The notes beneath the pieces are model-generated. The model worked only from the letters and a program-made list of their open reading frames with translations, was not told the DNA's origin and did no database searches. A stretch of 64,000 bases of DNA, from positions 12,564,466-12,628,465 of the forward strand of contig NC_063439.1 in the NCBI RefSeq assembly GCF_020379485.1, read 5' to 3'. The DNA comes from Brassica napus (Eukaryota > Streptophyta > Magnoliopsida > Brassicales > Brassicaceae). This document shows positions 11,217 through 22,604 of this stretch, in pieces (position 1 is the first letter of the stretch; every line of letters begins with the position of its first letter). Position numbers and translations under genes: made by a program.

Positions 11217-13900
11217 AAATAAATATTTTATATTTATTACTTATTTTATGTTTTTACATATTATGAAATAATAAAATAATTATTATATATTAAATAACTA
11301 ATAAATCAGTTACTATTATGTAATAAATTGGCATGCGCATATAAATCAAACGATATCTCTTGTTTATTCGTAATCATTTTAGGGTAAATAAATCAAAACA
11401 ATCAATCTTATCTATCGTATATGATATATAATTAAATTTAAATGACAGTAACATATATATATATATATAATATACTCTTAATATGGATATTTATTAAATG
11501 AAGTTTCTATTCATATAATTTTATGATTATTTGCATATTTGTGTAACAAAATTTTATACCAACGATTTTATTTTAATGTGGAATGTTTAGTGGTAATTTT
11601 TCAATATATGTTCAATGCAAATATCAAAAATATAAGTATGCATTTTCATATGATGCATAGTTTAATTTAAACGATATGACATATCTATCTATATATATTA
11701 ACATAAACACCTATTAAAAACATTATTTATTCATATGATTTTATAATCATTGTATCTTATCACAAAAGTTTATGTGAGACTTTTAACAATTTTAGTAATT
11801 TATATTCGTTTTAAAAAATTCAAAATACAACATATACAAATAAAAATCTAAAATTTTATTATATAATTAATGTAATTGTTTAATTTATTTTAATAATAAA
11901 TAATTAAATAAAATGATAGAAAGTATACAGATTATTAGCAAATCTTTCTTACTTAAAATCATTAATTATCATATATATCTTAATCACACTAAGTAATTTC
12001 GTAGGTTTTATTTAAGGAAAGAATTTATAATAATTTTATAAATGAATGGTCCATATGGACATACTATATAATATAACATTCTCTAGCAATTTAATTTTAG
12101 AGTAACAAAATTCTCAATTGATTCTTAAGCCGCCACGTAAGAAAAATTAGCATTTCAGTTACGTGACAACTCAGCAAGACACTTTTTAATTAGTATAAAA
12201 TATATGTTTTAACTTTTAAAATGTTTCACTATTAATATATAGGGGATTACCTTCACTAGTAGTAACTCGATTTTACCTATTAATATTCATATTCAGATAT
12301 TTACAAATTTTAGTTTGAATTTTGTTCGAATCATTGCGGGTTCGATTCGGATTCGAGTTTAGGTACCCATTTTAACTATGTATTTTTTTAAAAAAAAATA
12401 TACAAAAATCCTCAAAATCCAAAAATAAAATAATATATAAATAAAAATTTGAATAATGTTAGACTAAATATTTAAATTTACATAATAATTATTTCAATTT
12501 AAATATTTGGATGGAGAATAAATAAATATTTTCAGTATTTTGACTATTTTCTGTTACTTTTGATATTTACTTGTGACTATGTTGATAACTTTTAGATAGT
12601 TTCGTATTTTTGAATATCTAATAGATTACAATTTAATATAATTAACATATTTAAGTATATAATTGTCATTTAGATATTTTTGGTATCCAAAATATTTTAG
12701 TCTGGATCAGATTCGGGTATGGTTATCTGGATATTAAACTTTTAGATCTATTTGAGTAATTAATTAGTTTTATTTTGTGTTTAGTATTACTTTCAAATCT
12801 AGTCTAGTTCGGTTCTTCGGATCCATATATTTTACCCAAACTTACTTTCTTCTACTAATATTAAGCAAAATACAATAAATGTAAAACAAATATTCTAGGC
12901 TTATTTAACATACATAATTATTGAACATACTTTAAGAAAACCCATAAAAATGGATGGGTGTCGTGTCAATATTGTTGGGAATGTTGCAAAATTGACGTAG
13001 TCTATAACCAATAATGTGTATTTTCTTATAAAAGATTATTGGTACATATAATAAAAACACGATAGTGATAAGTGTTAGAGTTGCGTGGAAAATAATTTGA
13101 TCCCTTCACTCGGCAGCTTAATTCTATTTTCAATCAATTCATGAAATTTCTTTTTTAAAAGCTTTTCTGATTTCTGATATTTTTAACAATCTGATTATGT
13201 TTCTAACTTTTTGTCTGATATGAAAAATCTGCAAAGAAAAGTAATATTTGGCTAAACTAAATATGCAACTTTGTGTGTGGTTTTTTTTACCTTATTTTAC
13301 TTAATTCATAACCAATCACAAGTATTTATTGCATTCGTTTGCATAAGCGTCAATCATGGCTAAGTTCGGCAAGATACAAAACTTTCAATTTCTAAAACAT
13401 TTTCGTTCGAGCATTTTAGTTGATGCAAATCTTAATGATTTTGTAATTTTTTTCTTTCAAAATTATATTATTCAATAGTTGTACGAAGAGAATTTCAATT
13501 CACCAATACAAAGGTTAAAAATGCAGGAGCTGAAAATGACATGATTAAAAAAATTTACTGTGAACACATTAAATTATCTGCGGCAGATTTAAAAGAATTA
13601 GTATGTGAACGCATTAATCTTTAGTTTACTGTGAAGCCAACCTGTAAACATACTCAAATTGAAATCGATGTGAGACTGCCACATGGTGAATATAGTGTGA
13701 ATGCATTAATGATAAATCTTTCTCTTGTAATATATAGGGGATGTGTGATTAACACAATTGTTATTTCTTAGGTGTCATCATGAGAGTCTTTCTCACACTT
13801 CGTTTTTAAAAAGACATCCATTGCCTAGATAAATTACATGTAATGTCATTACACATTAAAACTAGATAGTGATTATACTATATGTTTTTTTTCTTATATG
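11217..13900. other. AT-rich repeat-derived DNA without a gene
   Basis: Long AT-rich stretch with (TA)n near 11450-11470. A scrap of degenerate GGATT/TCGGGT words at 12310-12830 (for example TTCGGATTCGAGTTTAGG, GATTCGGGTATGG) may be a decayed relative of the word-repeat elements. Nothing coding was recognised. Confidence 0.5.
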
Positions 13901-13910
13901 CGTTCGCAGT

Positions 13911-14160
13911 TTTTTTTTCCTTTGTATGCATATTCATATAAGAATAGCATTATAACATTTTTTTAATATCCTAGACGTAGCTACATTTCTCAGATGTACA
14001 CGAAGATAATGTTATCAAAGCCTCGACTTATTCTCATTTTCTCAATATGTGTATCCGCAAACATAAATCGGTTTTTTTTTCTTTGTATGCATATTCATAT
14101 AGGAAAAGCATTATAACATTTTTTAATATCCTAGACGTAGCTACCTTTAATATCCTAGAC
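13911..14160. repeat. Local direct duplication of about 80 bp
   Basis: A block beginning with a T run and TTTGTATGCATATTCATAT and ending with TATCCTAGACGTAGCTAC occurs at 13911-13985 and again at 14071-14143 with few changes. A third partial copy (TTTAATATCCTAGAC) follows at 14146-14160. Small ORFs on both strands here are products of the duplication and the next microsatellite. Confidence 0.8.
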
Positions 14161-14163
14161 ATA

Positions 14164-14196
<33 letters not shown>

Positions 14197-14220
14197 ATAA
14201 ACATATATATATATATAATC
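14161..14220. repeat. (CA)n/(TA)n compound microsatellite
   Basis: CACACACACACA followed by long TATATA runs with one interruption (ATAAACA). Simple-sequence DNA. Confidence 0.9.
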
Positions 14221-14724
14221 TTATTAACTATGACAAAACTTATATGATGCAAGTAAATAAATGGGGAATCAACCCTAGAATCTAAATAAATGGGGGATAT
14301 TATGTCGTCTTTGAAATTGAATATCGTCAGCCAATAATATTGGTTTCCTATATTTACTTGATTTCTTTTGCTAAGTTTACATTTGACCGTAATTTATGCA
14401 ATAGAGAAAATATAGGAAACTAAGATACGCGCATCGACATAACGCAATCCGGTTAATATATGAAAGTTACTACTAATTTATACAAAATTTTGATGACCAA
14501 TTAAAAGTTATACACAAAATTTAGTGATTTTCTTTTGCCATGAATCTCACGATGAAATATATTTGATTGACTCAATTCTTGTGGCCTAAACCCATCAGTT
14601 ATGACTATATATATCATACTACACTTTAATCTACGGTTGCACAACCTACAGGTTTCAACACTAGCAAAGAAAATGAGTGCCATGAATTTCATTTCTGACT
14701 TGAAACCAGAGAAGTTAATGTAGA

Positions 14725-15170
14725 AAATTAAGATGAAAGTCGTAAGACTTTGGAAGCAGTACTAGGATGCTGGCGGAGAGACCATTGAAATGGTTTTGGT
14801 AGATGCAAAAGTAAGTTGTTGATAGTTTATATATTGTTTAAAGCTTAGACATATTATGTTTTTCAGCTGATGCTTTCGTTTGTTTTCTTTTCTAAGGGAG
14901 ATAAAATCTATGCATCGATTAAAAATGATTTGATTTCAGAGTTTGATACTTTACTGAGACAAGGAACTTCTATGCTTATGTTTAACTTTTCCTTGACACC
15001 CTCTTGTGGTTCAACCGGGGAACCAACCATCCTTATAAGATTGGATTTCTTCCTACCACCCGTGTTCGAATATGTGAAGATCTCTCGGATCATCTCTGGG
15101 TTCCAGCGAAGAGTTCTGAAGACACTAATTGGTGAAGTTGTGGTTTTCCGGGTTTTTGTTTTTTGAATTG
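14725..15170 (+). pseudogene. RPA1-like/DUF223 OB-fold relic
   Basis: Exon-like blocks encode phrases typical of the plant RPA70-like OB-fold family: VVRLWKQY then GGETIEMVLVDAK (about 14737-14812), an intron-like gap to 14897, then GDKIYASIKNDLI and LLRQGT. After a frame change near 15015 the third frame gives TNHPYKIGFLPTTRVR and DLSDHLWVPA. The order matches one DUF223/RPA OB domain. A stop pair near 14760 and the frameshift show decay. Plant Helitrons often encode RPA-like proteins, and a Helitron 3' end lies 390 bp downstream (15556), so this is probably the remains of a Helitron-borne gene; a decayed cellular RPA paralogue is the alternative. Confidence 0.65.
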
Positions 15171-16130
15171 TTTCCTTCGAATTTGTTCCTTTCATATTTT
15201 ATTATTCCATTGCTTATGTTCAGTTTTATCTTATATTCAGAATTTATATTATGAAAGCAATAATTGTATTGCCTATGTTTCGTTTTATCATAAATTCATA
15301 ACTAATTTTATAAGTTTTTGCTTACGTTTATAGATTTGTTTACACAAACTATACTTCAATTACACCTAACCAATAACACAAGTTAAAAAAAAAATTTGAA
15401 GCGTACCATATATAAACATGCATAATTTCGTGACATCTTTCATTATATAACATGTATTATTTGTGACTATGACTTTTACTTTTTTAATATCTATAAATTA
15501 AAAGTTATAATCTCTTTTAGTCTATTCACTCTGCGCAGGACACGAGTTCCACCTAGTATTCTTTTATTTTTAGTGTAAACAATTTAAAAAGTTTCTTAAT
15601 CCAGTTGTTTACAAAATCGTGAAATCATCTAGGTTACGATTATACCTTTGACAAAATATTATCTTTTCAGTCTTTTTTGAAACATATCCACTTAGTACAC
15701 CTGATTATTCTTCCATATATATATATATATACTACTGTAGTCTAACGACACAAACTGCACCACATTTGACAACTTTCTCAGCAAAAATGAAAGCAACAAA
15801 AAAACTTTCATACCTTTTAGAAATCAAACCTTACAGAACCAACAGGTACATTCAAGTGAAAAAGATCCACACCTGGAAGTAATTCAACGCAAACTTTGGT
15901 GAAAATCTCGAAATATATTTTGCTGCCAAAAAGGTAAACATGTCAAAATATCGTCAATGATACCATTTTCTTTAATCCTGTAAATTTCAATCTCATAAAA
16001 TATATTATCTAAAAATAATTATATACAAAATATAAATTATATAACTAACTTTAATTCATGTATTATTTACAAAATATTCTATTAGAAAACTTCGAAATTT
16101 TAAAATTCACCAAAAATATTAGTTTTTTTG
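15171..16130. other. Intergenic AT-rich DNA
   Basis: Apart from the Helitron end at 15525-15556 and a (TA)n tract near 15717-15731, nothing is recognised. The right part (15770-16130) has no similarity I can name. Confidence 0.4.
15525..15556 (+). mobile_element. Helitron 3' terminus downstream of the RPA-like relic
   Basis: A palindromic CTGCGCAG is followed by GACACGAGTTCCAC and CTAG, then T at 15557. The form equals other Helitron ends in this window. No 5' end was assigned. Confidence 0.55.
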
Positions 16131-18060
16131 TCATAAATTTATACAGACTCATACTGAATATGTGAACCAAACCGTGAGATCTTGATCCATGTGAACGACG
16201 AAAGACGGTTTCTTATGTGAACGACAAAAGACGGTTTCTTCCTGACACTACGTGCTAGGCTATCAGCCTTTGTATTTTGCGTCCTTAGTACATAGATAAT
16301 CTCTGATTGGAGAAAAATTTATTTCCGGACCTTAATATCTTCCAAATAATTTGCAAAAGCTGGCCATTCTTCTGGTTTCGAAACCATCTTCACCAATTGA
16401 AAACAATCTGTTGCATACGTAAACTTGAAATTGACGTAAATTTCTCATGCATTCAATTGCCTAGAATAGTGCTTCCATCTCTGCATGAAGAAGAGAGAGA
16501 CTAGCCTAAACATTCATTGCTCCCATCAGCCCATCAAATTCTTCTAAAGTACTGAGACAACTCTGTCTGAAGAAAATATCGTTCTATTTCCAAAAACCAT
16601 CTGTGAAACACTTTTCCTGGAATTGACAGTGGAGTCGTAACCTCTATGTGTGGTATGTATCTTTGTTGTTCAATATATGTGCCTCAGCCCAAAGTGTTGA
16701 TTTTGTTTCTGCCAAATTAAGTGTGTCTCTAGGATCAATGTCTACATTATTAAAAACTTTATTATTCATTCCTTTCCAAATATACCATAGTATCCATGCA
16801 AACTGATGATCATCCATCTACGGAAAACTCTCCAGAAGAGATGATCCAAGTTTGTGAAGAGAGAGCTTGTTGGGAAAATAGTTGGATTTGATGGTATCTT
16901 TGAGAGAGCCCAAACCTGAAGTGCTGGAGGACATTAAAAAAACATGGTTTATTGATTCCTCACCGGCTCCGCATCTTGCACAACATATATCCCCCGCGCT
17001 TGCAGATTCGTCTTGGCTACTATACACCCCGTCACCAATTGCCATAGAAAATGTTTTATCTTTGGTGGGCACCGTATTTTTCAACAAAACGCCTTTAATA
17101 CATCAATTGTGGGTCCAAACATTAATGGTGGTTTTTTCCTGTCTGGGTAAACCCGTTCTACCTGATATCCTGATTTAACCGTTTATTTTCCATTGTTTGT
17201 GAAATGCCATCCATCCTTATCTACCATCTGAGTTCTGCTCAGTGGTATGCTTTCTATAATTTTCACATCATGTGGGTCCACCAAAGCCCGGAGTACCTGC
17301 GAATTCCAAGTTCGCGAAGTAGAATCAATGAGAGAATCCACTGTAAGGTCTGGGTAATAATTGTGTTGGTTTTTATTAGCTGGTCTCGGGGGAGTGGTTG
17401 GAAGCCATGGATCGTTCCATACATATAGATGATCCTGATTCCACCCTTTTGATTAGTCCTTTGCTTACCAGAGATCTAGCAAATATGATACTCTGCAAGC
17501 TATATGACGGAGAATACGAACGAATCGGTTCCAGGGGTGAGGTGTTCCTGTAATACCGACCTTTGAAAACTCGAGAAAATAAAGTGTTTGGCTTCTCTAT
17601 TAGACGCCATAACTGTTTACCAAGCATCGTTGTATTGAAATCAGTGATGTCTTTGAAATCCAACTCTCCTTCATTCTTATTTACACATATTTTGTCCTAT
17701 GATTTCCAGTGCATGCGTCATGTGCTTCCCCCTGGACTCCACCAGAATTGTGCTACTGCGGTCGTCATTTTTTTTTGCGGTAGCCTTAGGTAAACGATAG
17801 CAAAACATCACATGATTTGGTAATGTCGTAACCACTAATTTAGTGATCACTTTCTTTCCTCCTTTTGTGAAAAACTTAAAAGTCCAACCGTTGACCCTAT
17901 TATTTAGCCGATCCTGCACAAAGCTAAAAACTTGTATTTTAGAGTCCACAAGATTCTCTAGTAAACCTAGGTAAGATCTCATTCCTCCAAAATTCGGGAT
18001 GTCCAAAATATCTCGCAACTTCTGTCTCGCAGATTCCTCAATCTTGTGTCCAAATTGAAT
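16131..18060 (-). mobile_element. 5'-truncated LINE (non-LTR retrotransposon), minus orientation, decayed
   Basis: Read on the minus strand from 18060 the frames give, in order, the C-terminal part of a plant LINE reverse transcriptase (YLGLLE, QVFSFVQDRLNNRVNGW, FTKGGKKVITK), and a linker (DFNTTMLGKQLWRLI, FKGRYYRN, SYSPSYSLQSI). A zf-RVT region follows (CCARCGAGEESINHVF, 16818-17087), then a RNase H end (RTQNTKADSLARS and FVVHMD near 16190-16280). Frameshifts and stops interrupt it. The endonuclease and N-terminal RT are absent, as expected from 5' truncation. The ORFs on the plus strand here are shadows. Confidence 0.85.
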
Positions 18061-19135
18061 CGAAAACTTATCAAAATTTATGAGTTGACATGTTACTACC
18101 TCTTATTCTTTTAAAATTCTCAGAATGGTTTGATACTCTTTTTTTTAAGCTTTACAAAAGAAGAGACTATCGTCTGCAAAAAGCAAATAAGATATCGATG
18201 CATATTAAAATATTAGTAAAAATTAATTTTAATAAAAAAAATATTGTTTATTTACAGTTATAACAAATTTTTTTTTTGAAATGTATAAAGCAATTTACCA
18301 AAAAAATTCAAATATTCTTTATCAAATAATGCATTAATTTAGTAACAAAAAGATTCAAAAGTCTTATAATCTTTCAAACTCAAAAATAGCTGTATAAATT
18401 TCCAAACTTTTCTTGACTAGTATAAAATTTTGAAAAATATTCCAAACTCATAATGATAATATTACAAATTTTACAAAAACATAATATAATATATGCTAAA
18501 GTATAATTTTTGAAATGCAACACGAAAAACAAACTATATTGTAAAAATTACAATAGTATAATATTTTGAATCTTGATTTAATAACAAAAATCAGAAAACT
18601 TAATACTATAACATCAAAAAGCATCATATATCTATAAAAGTTACTAAAATAGTTTATAGATGCTACTAATACTATGCATAAAATTTAATATAATAGAGCT
18701 GAACAACTTAAACAGAATAATGTATTTACTTATAAAATTAGATGCTAAGGTATATATATTTTATACAATATGAGAACATAAATTATCCTAAACAAATATC
18801 ATTTCTATAGTATAACTAAAAAAATTATTAAAATGTATTGTATGCAAATTGTAGAAAATAAAAAAAAACAGATTTTATACGTAATTCTCTATTTGATTAT
18901 TTCATATTATGAATTTATTGTACCAAACTCAAAAACATATTGGTATATAATAATTATTAATAAAAAATTAATATATACAACAAATCATTATATAAATGTC
19001 GAATAAAAAACTTAAAATATAGTTATACAATATATAACACTAAAATGTAAATCATATATTTAAAATATTTACGATAGTATCAAAATTATAAATTTATAAA
19101 ATAAGAAAATAGCTGCACAAACTTGCGGGGCAACT
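18061..19135. other. AT-rich DNA left of HDA9, probably Helitron-derived
   Basis: Very AT-rich, no coding signal. It ends in a Helitron-like 3' terminus at 19119-19139. Confidence 0.4.
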
Positions 19136-19139
19136 CTAG
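19119..19139 (+). mobile_element. Possible Helitron 3' terminus
   Basis: A short hairpin (TTGC, GGG, GCAA) is followed by CT and CTAG then T. The hairpin is only four base pairs, so this is weaker than the other ends. It lies about 300 bp upstream of the HDA9 start codon. Confidence 0.35.
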
Positions 19140-19284
19140 TTTTTAGATTAATTGTGATATTGATTTTTTTTTATACAACAATTTTGATATTGATAAGGTT
19201 TTGATTTGGATTCAACCGATGAAACGGTACTGACCTTGGTTTAAAAACAGAAGAGTCATCCGGTTAATCATATATACATATAAA

Positions 19285-19292
19285 TGACGTCA
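19285..19292. promoter_or_regulatory. TGACGTCA palindrome in the HDA9 upstream region
   Basis: A perfect TGACGTCA lies about 155 bp before the HDA9 ATG, just after a TATACATATAAA stretch. It is the classic palindromic site for TGA/CREB-type bZIP factors. That it works in HDA9 transcription is inference. Confidence 0.4.
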
Positions 19293-19446
19293 TGAGCCAT
19301 GTCATTACAACCCTTAAGCGCTGCCGTTTAATATTGGACCCTCCTCCCTAGCTGCGCTTCGATTCACCCGTCTCCTCTCACATCTGTTGAAGCCATAATT
19401 GTTGTTAACAGATCGATCTCGGTTGTAGTTTTTCTTCTTAGAAGAG

Positions 19447-22123
19447 ATGCGGTCCAAGGACAAAATCTCCTACTTTTACGATGGTTCGTTTTCTCTCTCC
19501 CTCTCCCTCCCTTTTAGTTCATCAACAGTATCACCACACATTCGAAAGGTTGAATTTCTACAATTAGGTCGAAAATTCTCGGACTGGTTTAGTTTTCTTG
19601 TAATTATTATTATTATTTTGATGTAAAGAAGAAGGGTGTTATGTGGATTTTCTGATTTTTGATTTCTTGGTTCTTGATTGACTCTAGTACCTGTGAACTT
19701 GTCTTCTTTTAAGTGTATATTATATATATTTAGCTCAAATATGGAACACTGTAACTTTCTATGAGCTGTAGCTATGTTCCATGTGCATATGAATATGTTT
19801 TAAAGATTTGTGATTTGTTTTTTTTTTTTTTCTGAGTTGCAGGAGATGTAGGGAGCGTCTATTTTGGTCCGAATCACCCAATGAAACCTCACAGGCTTTG
19901 TATGACCCATCATCTTATCCTTGCCTATGGCCTCCATAGCAAGATGGAAGTTTATGTTAGTCTCTCTCATCTTTCTTGTTTCTTCATCCTTTTGGTTTAG
20001 AGTCTCACTGTTTATATGACTCAGCGTCCACACAAGGCGTACCCTATCGAGATGGCCCAGTTCCATTCTCCAGACTATGTTGAGTTCCTGCAACGAATCA
20101 ACCCAGAAAATAAGGATTTGTTTCCCAACGAAATGGCTAGATGTAAGTTTTGCGTCTCCTATTGCAGATTCATTCATATGTTTAGCTGAAATTGGAGTCT
20201 CACTTTTGTTGCAGATAATTTAGGAGAGGATTGTCCTGTCTTTGAGGATATGTTTGAGTTTTGTCAAATTTATGCGGGTGCCACCATAGGTAAAAGTGTT
20301 ATTGCTTGTCACTTGAGAGATTTAGAGTTACTGACAACTACTTTTGTGCTACAGATGCTGCACGCAGATTAAACAACAAACTCTGTGACATTGCGATCAA
20401 CTGGGCGGGCGGGTTGCACCATGCTAAAAAATGCGATGCATCTGGTTTTTGTTACATCAACGATCTCGTGCTAGGAATCCTCGAGCTGTTGAAACACCAT
20501 CCTCGAGTGCTCTACATTGATATAGATGTTCATCACGGTGATGGAGTTGAAGAGGCTTTTTACTTTACTGACAGGTACGCTCGCTCATAACCACAACTTT
20601 TTTTTGAAATTTTGTTTTATCATTTACACTGATATCGAGATTTTGTTACGGCAGAGTGATGACTGTTAGCTTTCACAAGTTTGGGGATAAGTTTTTTCCA
20701 GGGACCGGCGATGTTAAGGTAATTTTTGAATTTTTTGAGGAATGTTTTGATGAATTGTCATTTGTGTATCTTTCTTTTAATAAAGGAAATAGGAGAAAGG
20801 GAAGGGAAGTTTTACGCCATAAATGTTCCGCTCAGGGATGGTATTGATGACAGCAGTTTCAACCGTCTGTTCAGGGCTGTAAGTTCTTTAAGCCGGAAAC
20901 AATCGAAGTTCTCGAATGCTTCTTATGTTTTTGTGTGTTTTGATCTTTTTCTTTTTTTTTAAGATAATTTCGAAGGTGGTTGAGATATATCAGCCAGGTG
21001 CAATAGTACTTCAGTGTGGAGCAGATTCACTAGCAAGGGATCGACTAGGATGCTTTAATCTTTCTATTGATGGTGCTCTTTCTTCTTGTAATCAAAAACC
21101 TCTCTTTTGTTTTTTCTATCTCATTGACTCTTTCACTTGGTTCTAAACGACTAGGGTTTGGGTTTCTATATATATGCAGGACATGCTGAGTGTGTTAAAT
21201 TCGTCAAGAAATTCAATATTCCTTTGCTGGTATTTACCTTTCTTGGCTTGGCTTATATATAGAGAGAGAATCTTAAGTTCCTTTATGATGAAGCTAGAGT
21301 TTTCGTTCATTTAGGTGACTGGAGGTGGAGGGTACACAAAGGAGAACGTAGCTCGGTGTTGGACCGTTGAGACTGGCATTCTTTTGGACACAGAACTTCC
21401 TAATGGTTAGTGAAGTTCTTTCATTCTTCTTTTTTTTTTTTAATCTGGAGAAATGTTAGTAATCTTTTTGGCTGAGGGTTTAGTTTTTTTGTTTTTTTTA
21501 TTACAGAGATTCCTGATAATGATTATATAAAGTATTTTGGGCCGGATTACTCATTGAAGATTCCTGGTGGTCACATTGTAAGTGTCTCTCTTATAGTATG
21601 CTTTATTTTAGTTATATACAAAATCTATTGAGAATGGTTTGTGTGTGTTGCTTACAAAATAAATATATATTTTTTTTTATAAAAATAGGAGAATCTAAAT
21701 ACGAAATCGTATATCAGTACGATAAAAGCACAGATTTTGGATAATTTGAGATACATCCAGCACGCTCCAAGCGTGCAGATGCAGGAGGTAAACTCGGATC
21801 ATCATTAGCAAAAAAGAATACCTGGCAGGTTCAAAAACTGAACTGATTCACTGTCTTTTTAAAAATGAAACCTGGCAGGTTCCACCGGATTTCTACATAC
21901 CGGATTTTGATGAAGACGAACGAAATCCAGATGTGCGTGTGGACCGTAAGTATCATCAAACAAACTATTAAATCAAATCTCCACATATGTTTCATCATTT
22001 TAGTTAGCAATTGATGTGAATATTGGAAACGTAATGTGATCTGTTTCAGAGCGTTCGCGGGATAAGCAGATTCAGAGGGACGATGAATATTTCGATGGTG
22101 ACAAGGATAACGATGCGTCGTAG
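19447..22123 (+). CDS. HDA9: Histone deacetylase 9 (class I RPD3-type), 14 exons
   Basis: Exons: 19447-19483, 19843-19955, 20025-20142, 20215-20289, 20355-20574, 20655-20718, 20786-20878, 20964-21072, 21180-21229, 21315-21405, 21507-21577, 21689-21787, 21879-21945, 22050-22123. All introns are GT-AG; the sum is 1281 nt, 426 residues, the length I know for Arabidopsis HDA9, and the sequence agrees nearly throughout. The enzyme removes acetyl groups from histone lysines in the nucleus. Visible active-site residues are His136-His137 (GGLHHAKK), zinc ligands Asp172, His174 (DIDVHHGDG) and Asp261 (CGADSL), and Tyr300 (GGGGYT). The acidic tail ends DGDKDNDAS. The ATG starts the conserved [13 protein letters not shown]. 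In Arabidopsis HDA9 acts with the SANT protein PWR in flowering, ageing and dormancy control. No disabling change is seen. The short paralogues HDA10/HDA17 of Arabidopsis are not present in this window. Confidence 0.97.
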
Positions 22124-22317
22124 CCTAAGATTATTATTAGCGCAGAAGACTAGACAAAACCAAAGTTGTGTTTGGGAGATTTGTTATAAACTTATAATGA
22201 TAACATTTTAACGGCTTGTAGAAAATTCTATTTGAAAATTCTATTTGTCTGGGCACCAAAACCCACTCATGATTCTTAAATCATTCGTCTTTTCTTTAAG
22301 AGTCCTTTCCTTTCTTA
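22124..22317. other. HDA9 3' flank
   Basis: Probable 3' UTR; it holds the small direct repeat AAAATTCTATTTG near 22221-22247 and no canonical AATAAA. The MITE begins about 195 bp after the stop codon. Confidence 0.45.
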
Positions 22318-22604
22318 GAGCACCCGCATTGGGAATCTTTAAGGGGGAGTCCTTAGAGAAAAAATAATTAAATAATTGGTAGACTCTACCAAAAGCTAAG
22401 GATTCAATCCTTAAAATTCTTAAATAAAAACTCTTTTTTAGTGAATTCTTGCACTATTTGCGGGTCCCGACGATATGTGGTGACCCGCGATTGGTTGATA
22501 TTTATTTTTTAATCTCAAAAATAAAAAATAAATAATAATACTTAAAAAATCAAAATACATTTTTTCTAAGGACTCCCCTTAAAATAATACCATTGCGGGT
22601 GCTC
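22318..22604. mobile_element. PIF/Harbinger-like MITE downstream of HDA9
   Basis: A 287-bp element flanked by TTA at 22315-22317 and 22605-22607. The ends are long inverted repeats: GAGCACCCGCATTGG at the left against GAGCACCCGCAATGG at the right in reverse complement, with further matching AAGGGG(G)AGTCCTTAG further in. The 3-bp TTA duplication and GC-rich ends are typical of Harbinger MITEs common near crucifer genes. Confidence 0.88.

Noticed and set aside
16307..17793. Several plus-strand ORFs of 65-98 codons
   Set aside because: They are shadows of the minus-strand LINE RT and RNase H.
19800..20177. 125-codon minus-strand ORF across HDA9 exons 2-3
   Set aside because: Antisense of HDA9 exons and introns; no family resemblance.
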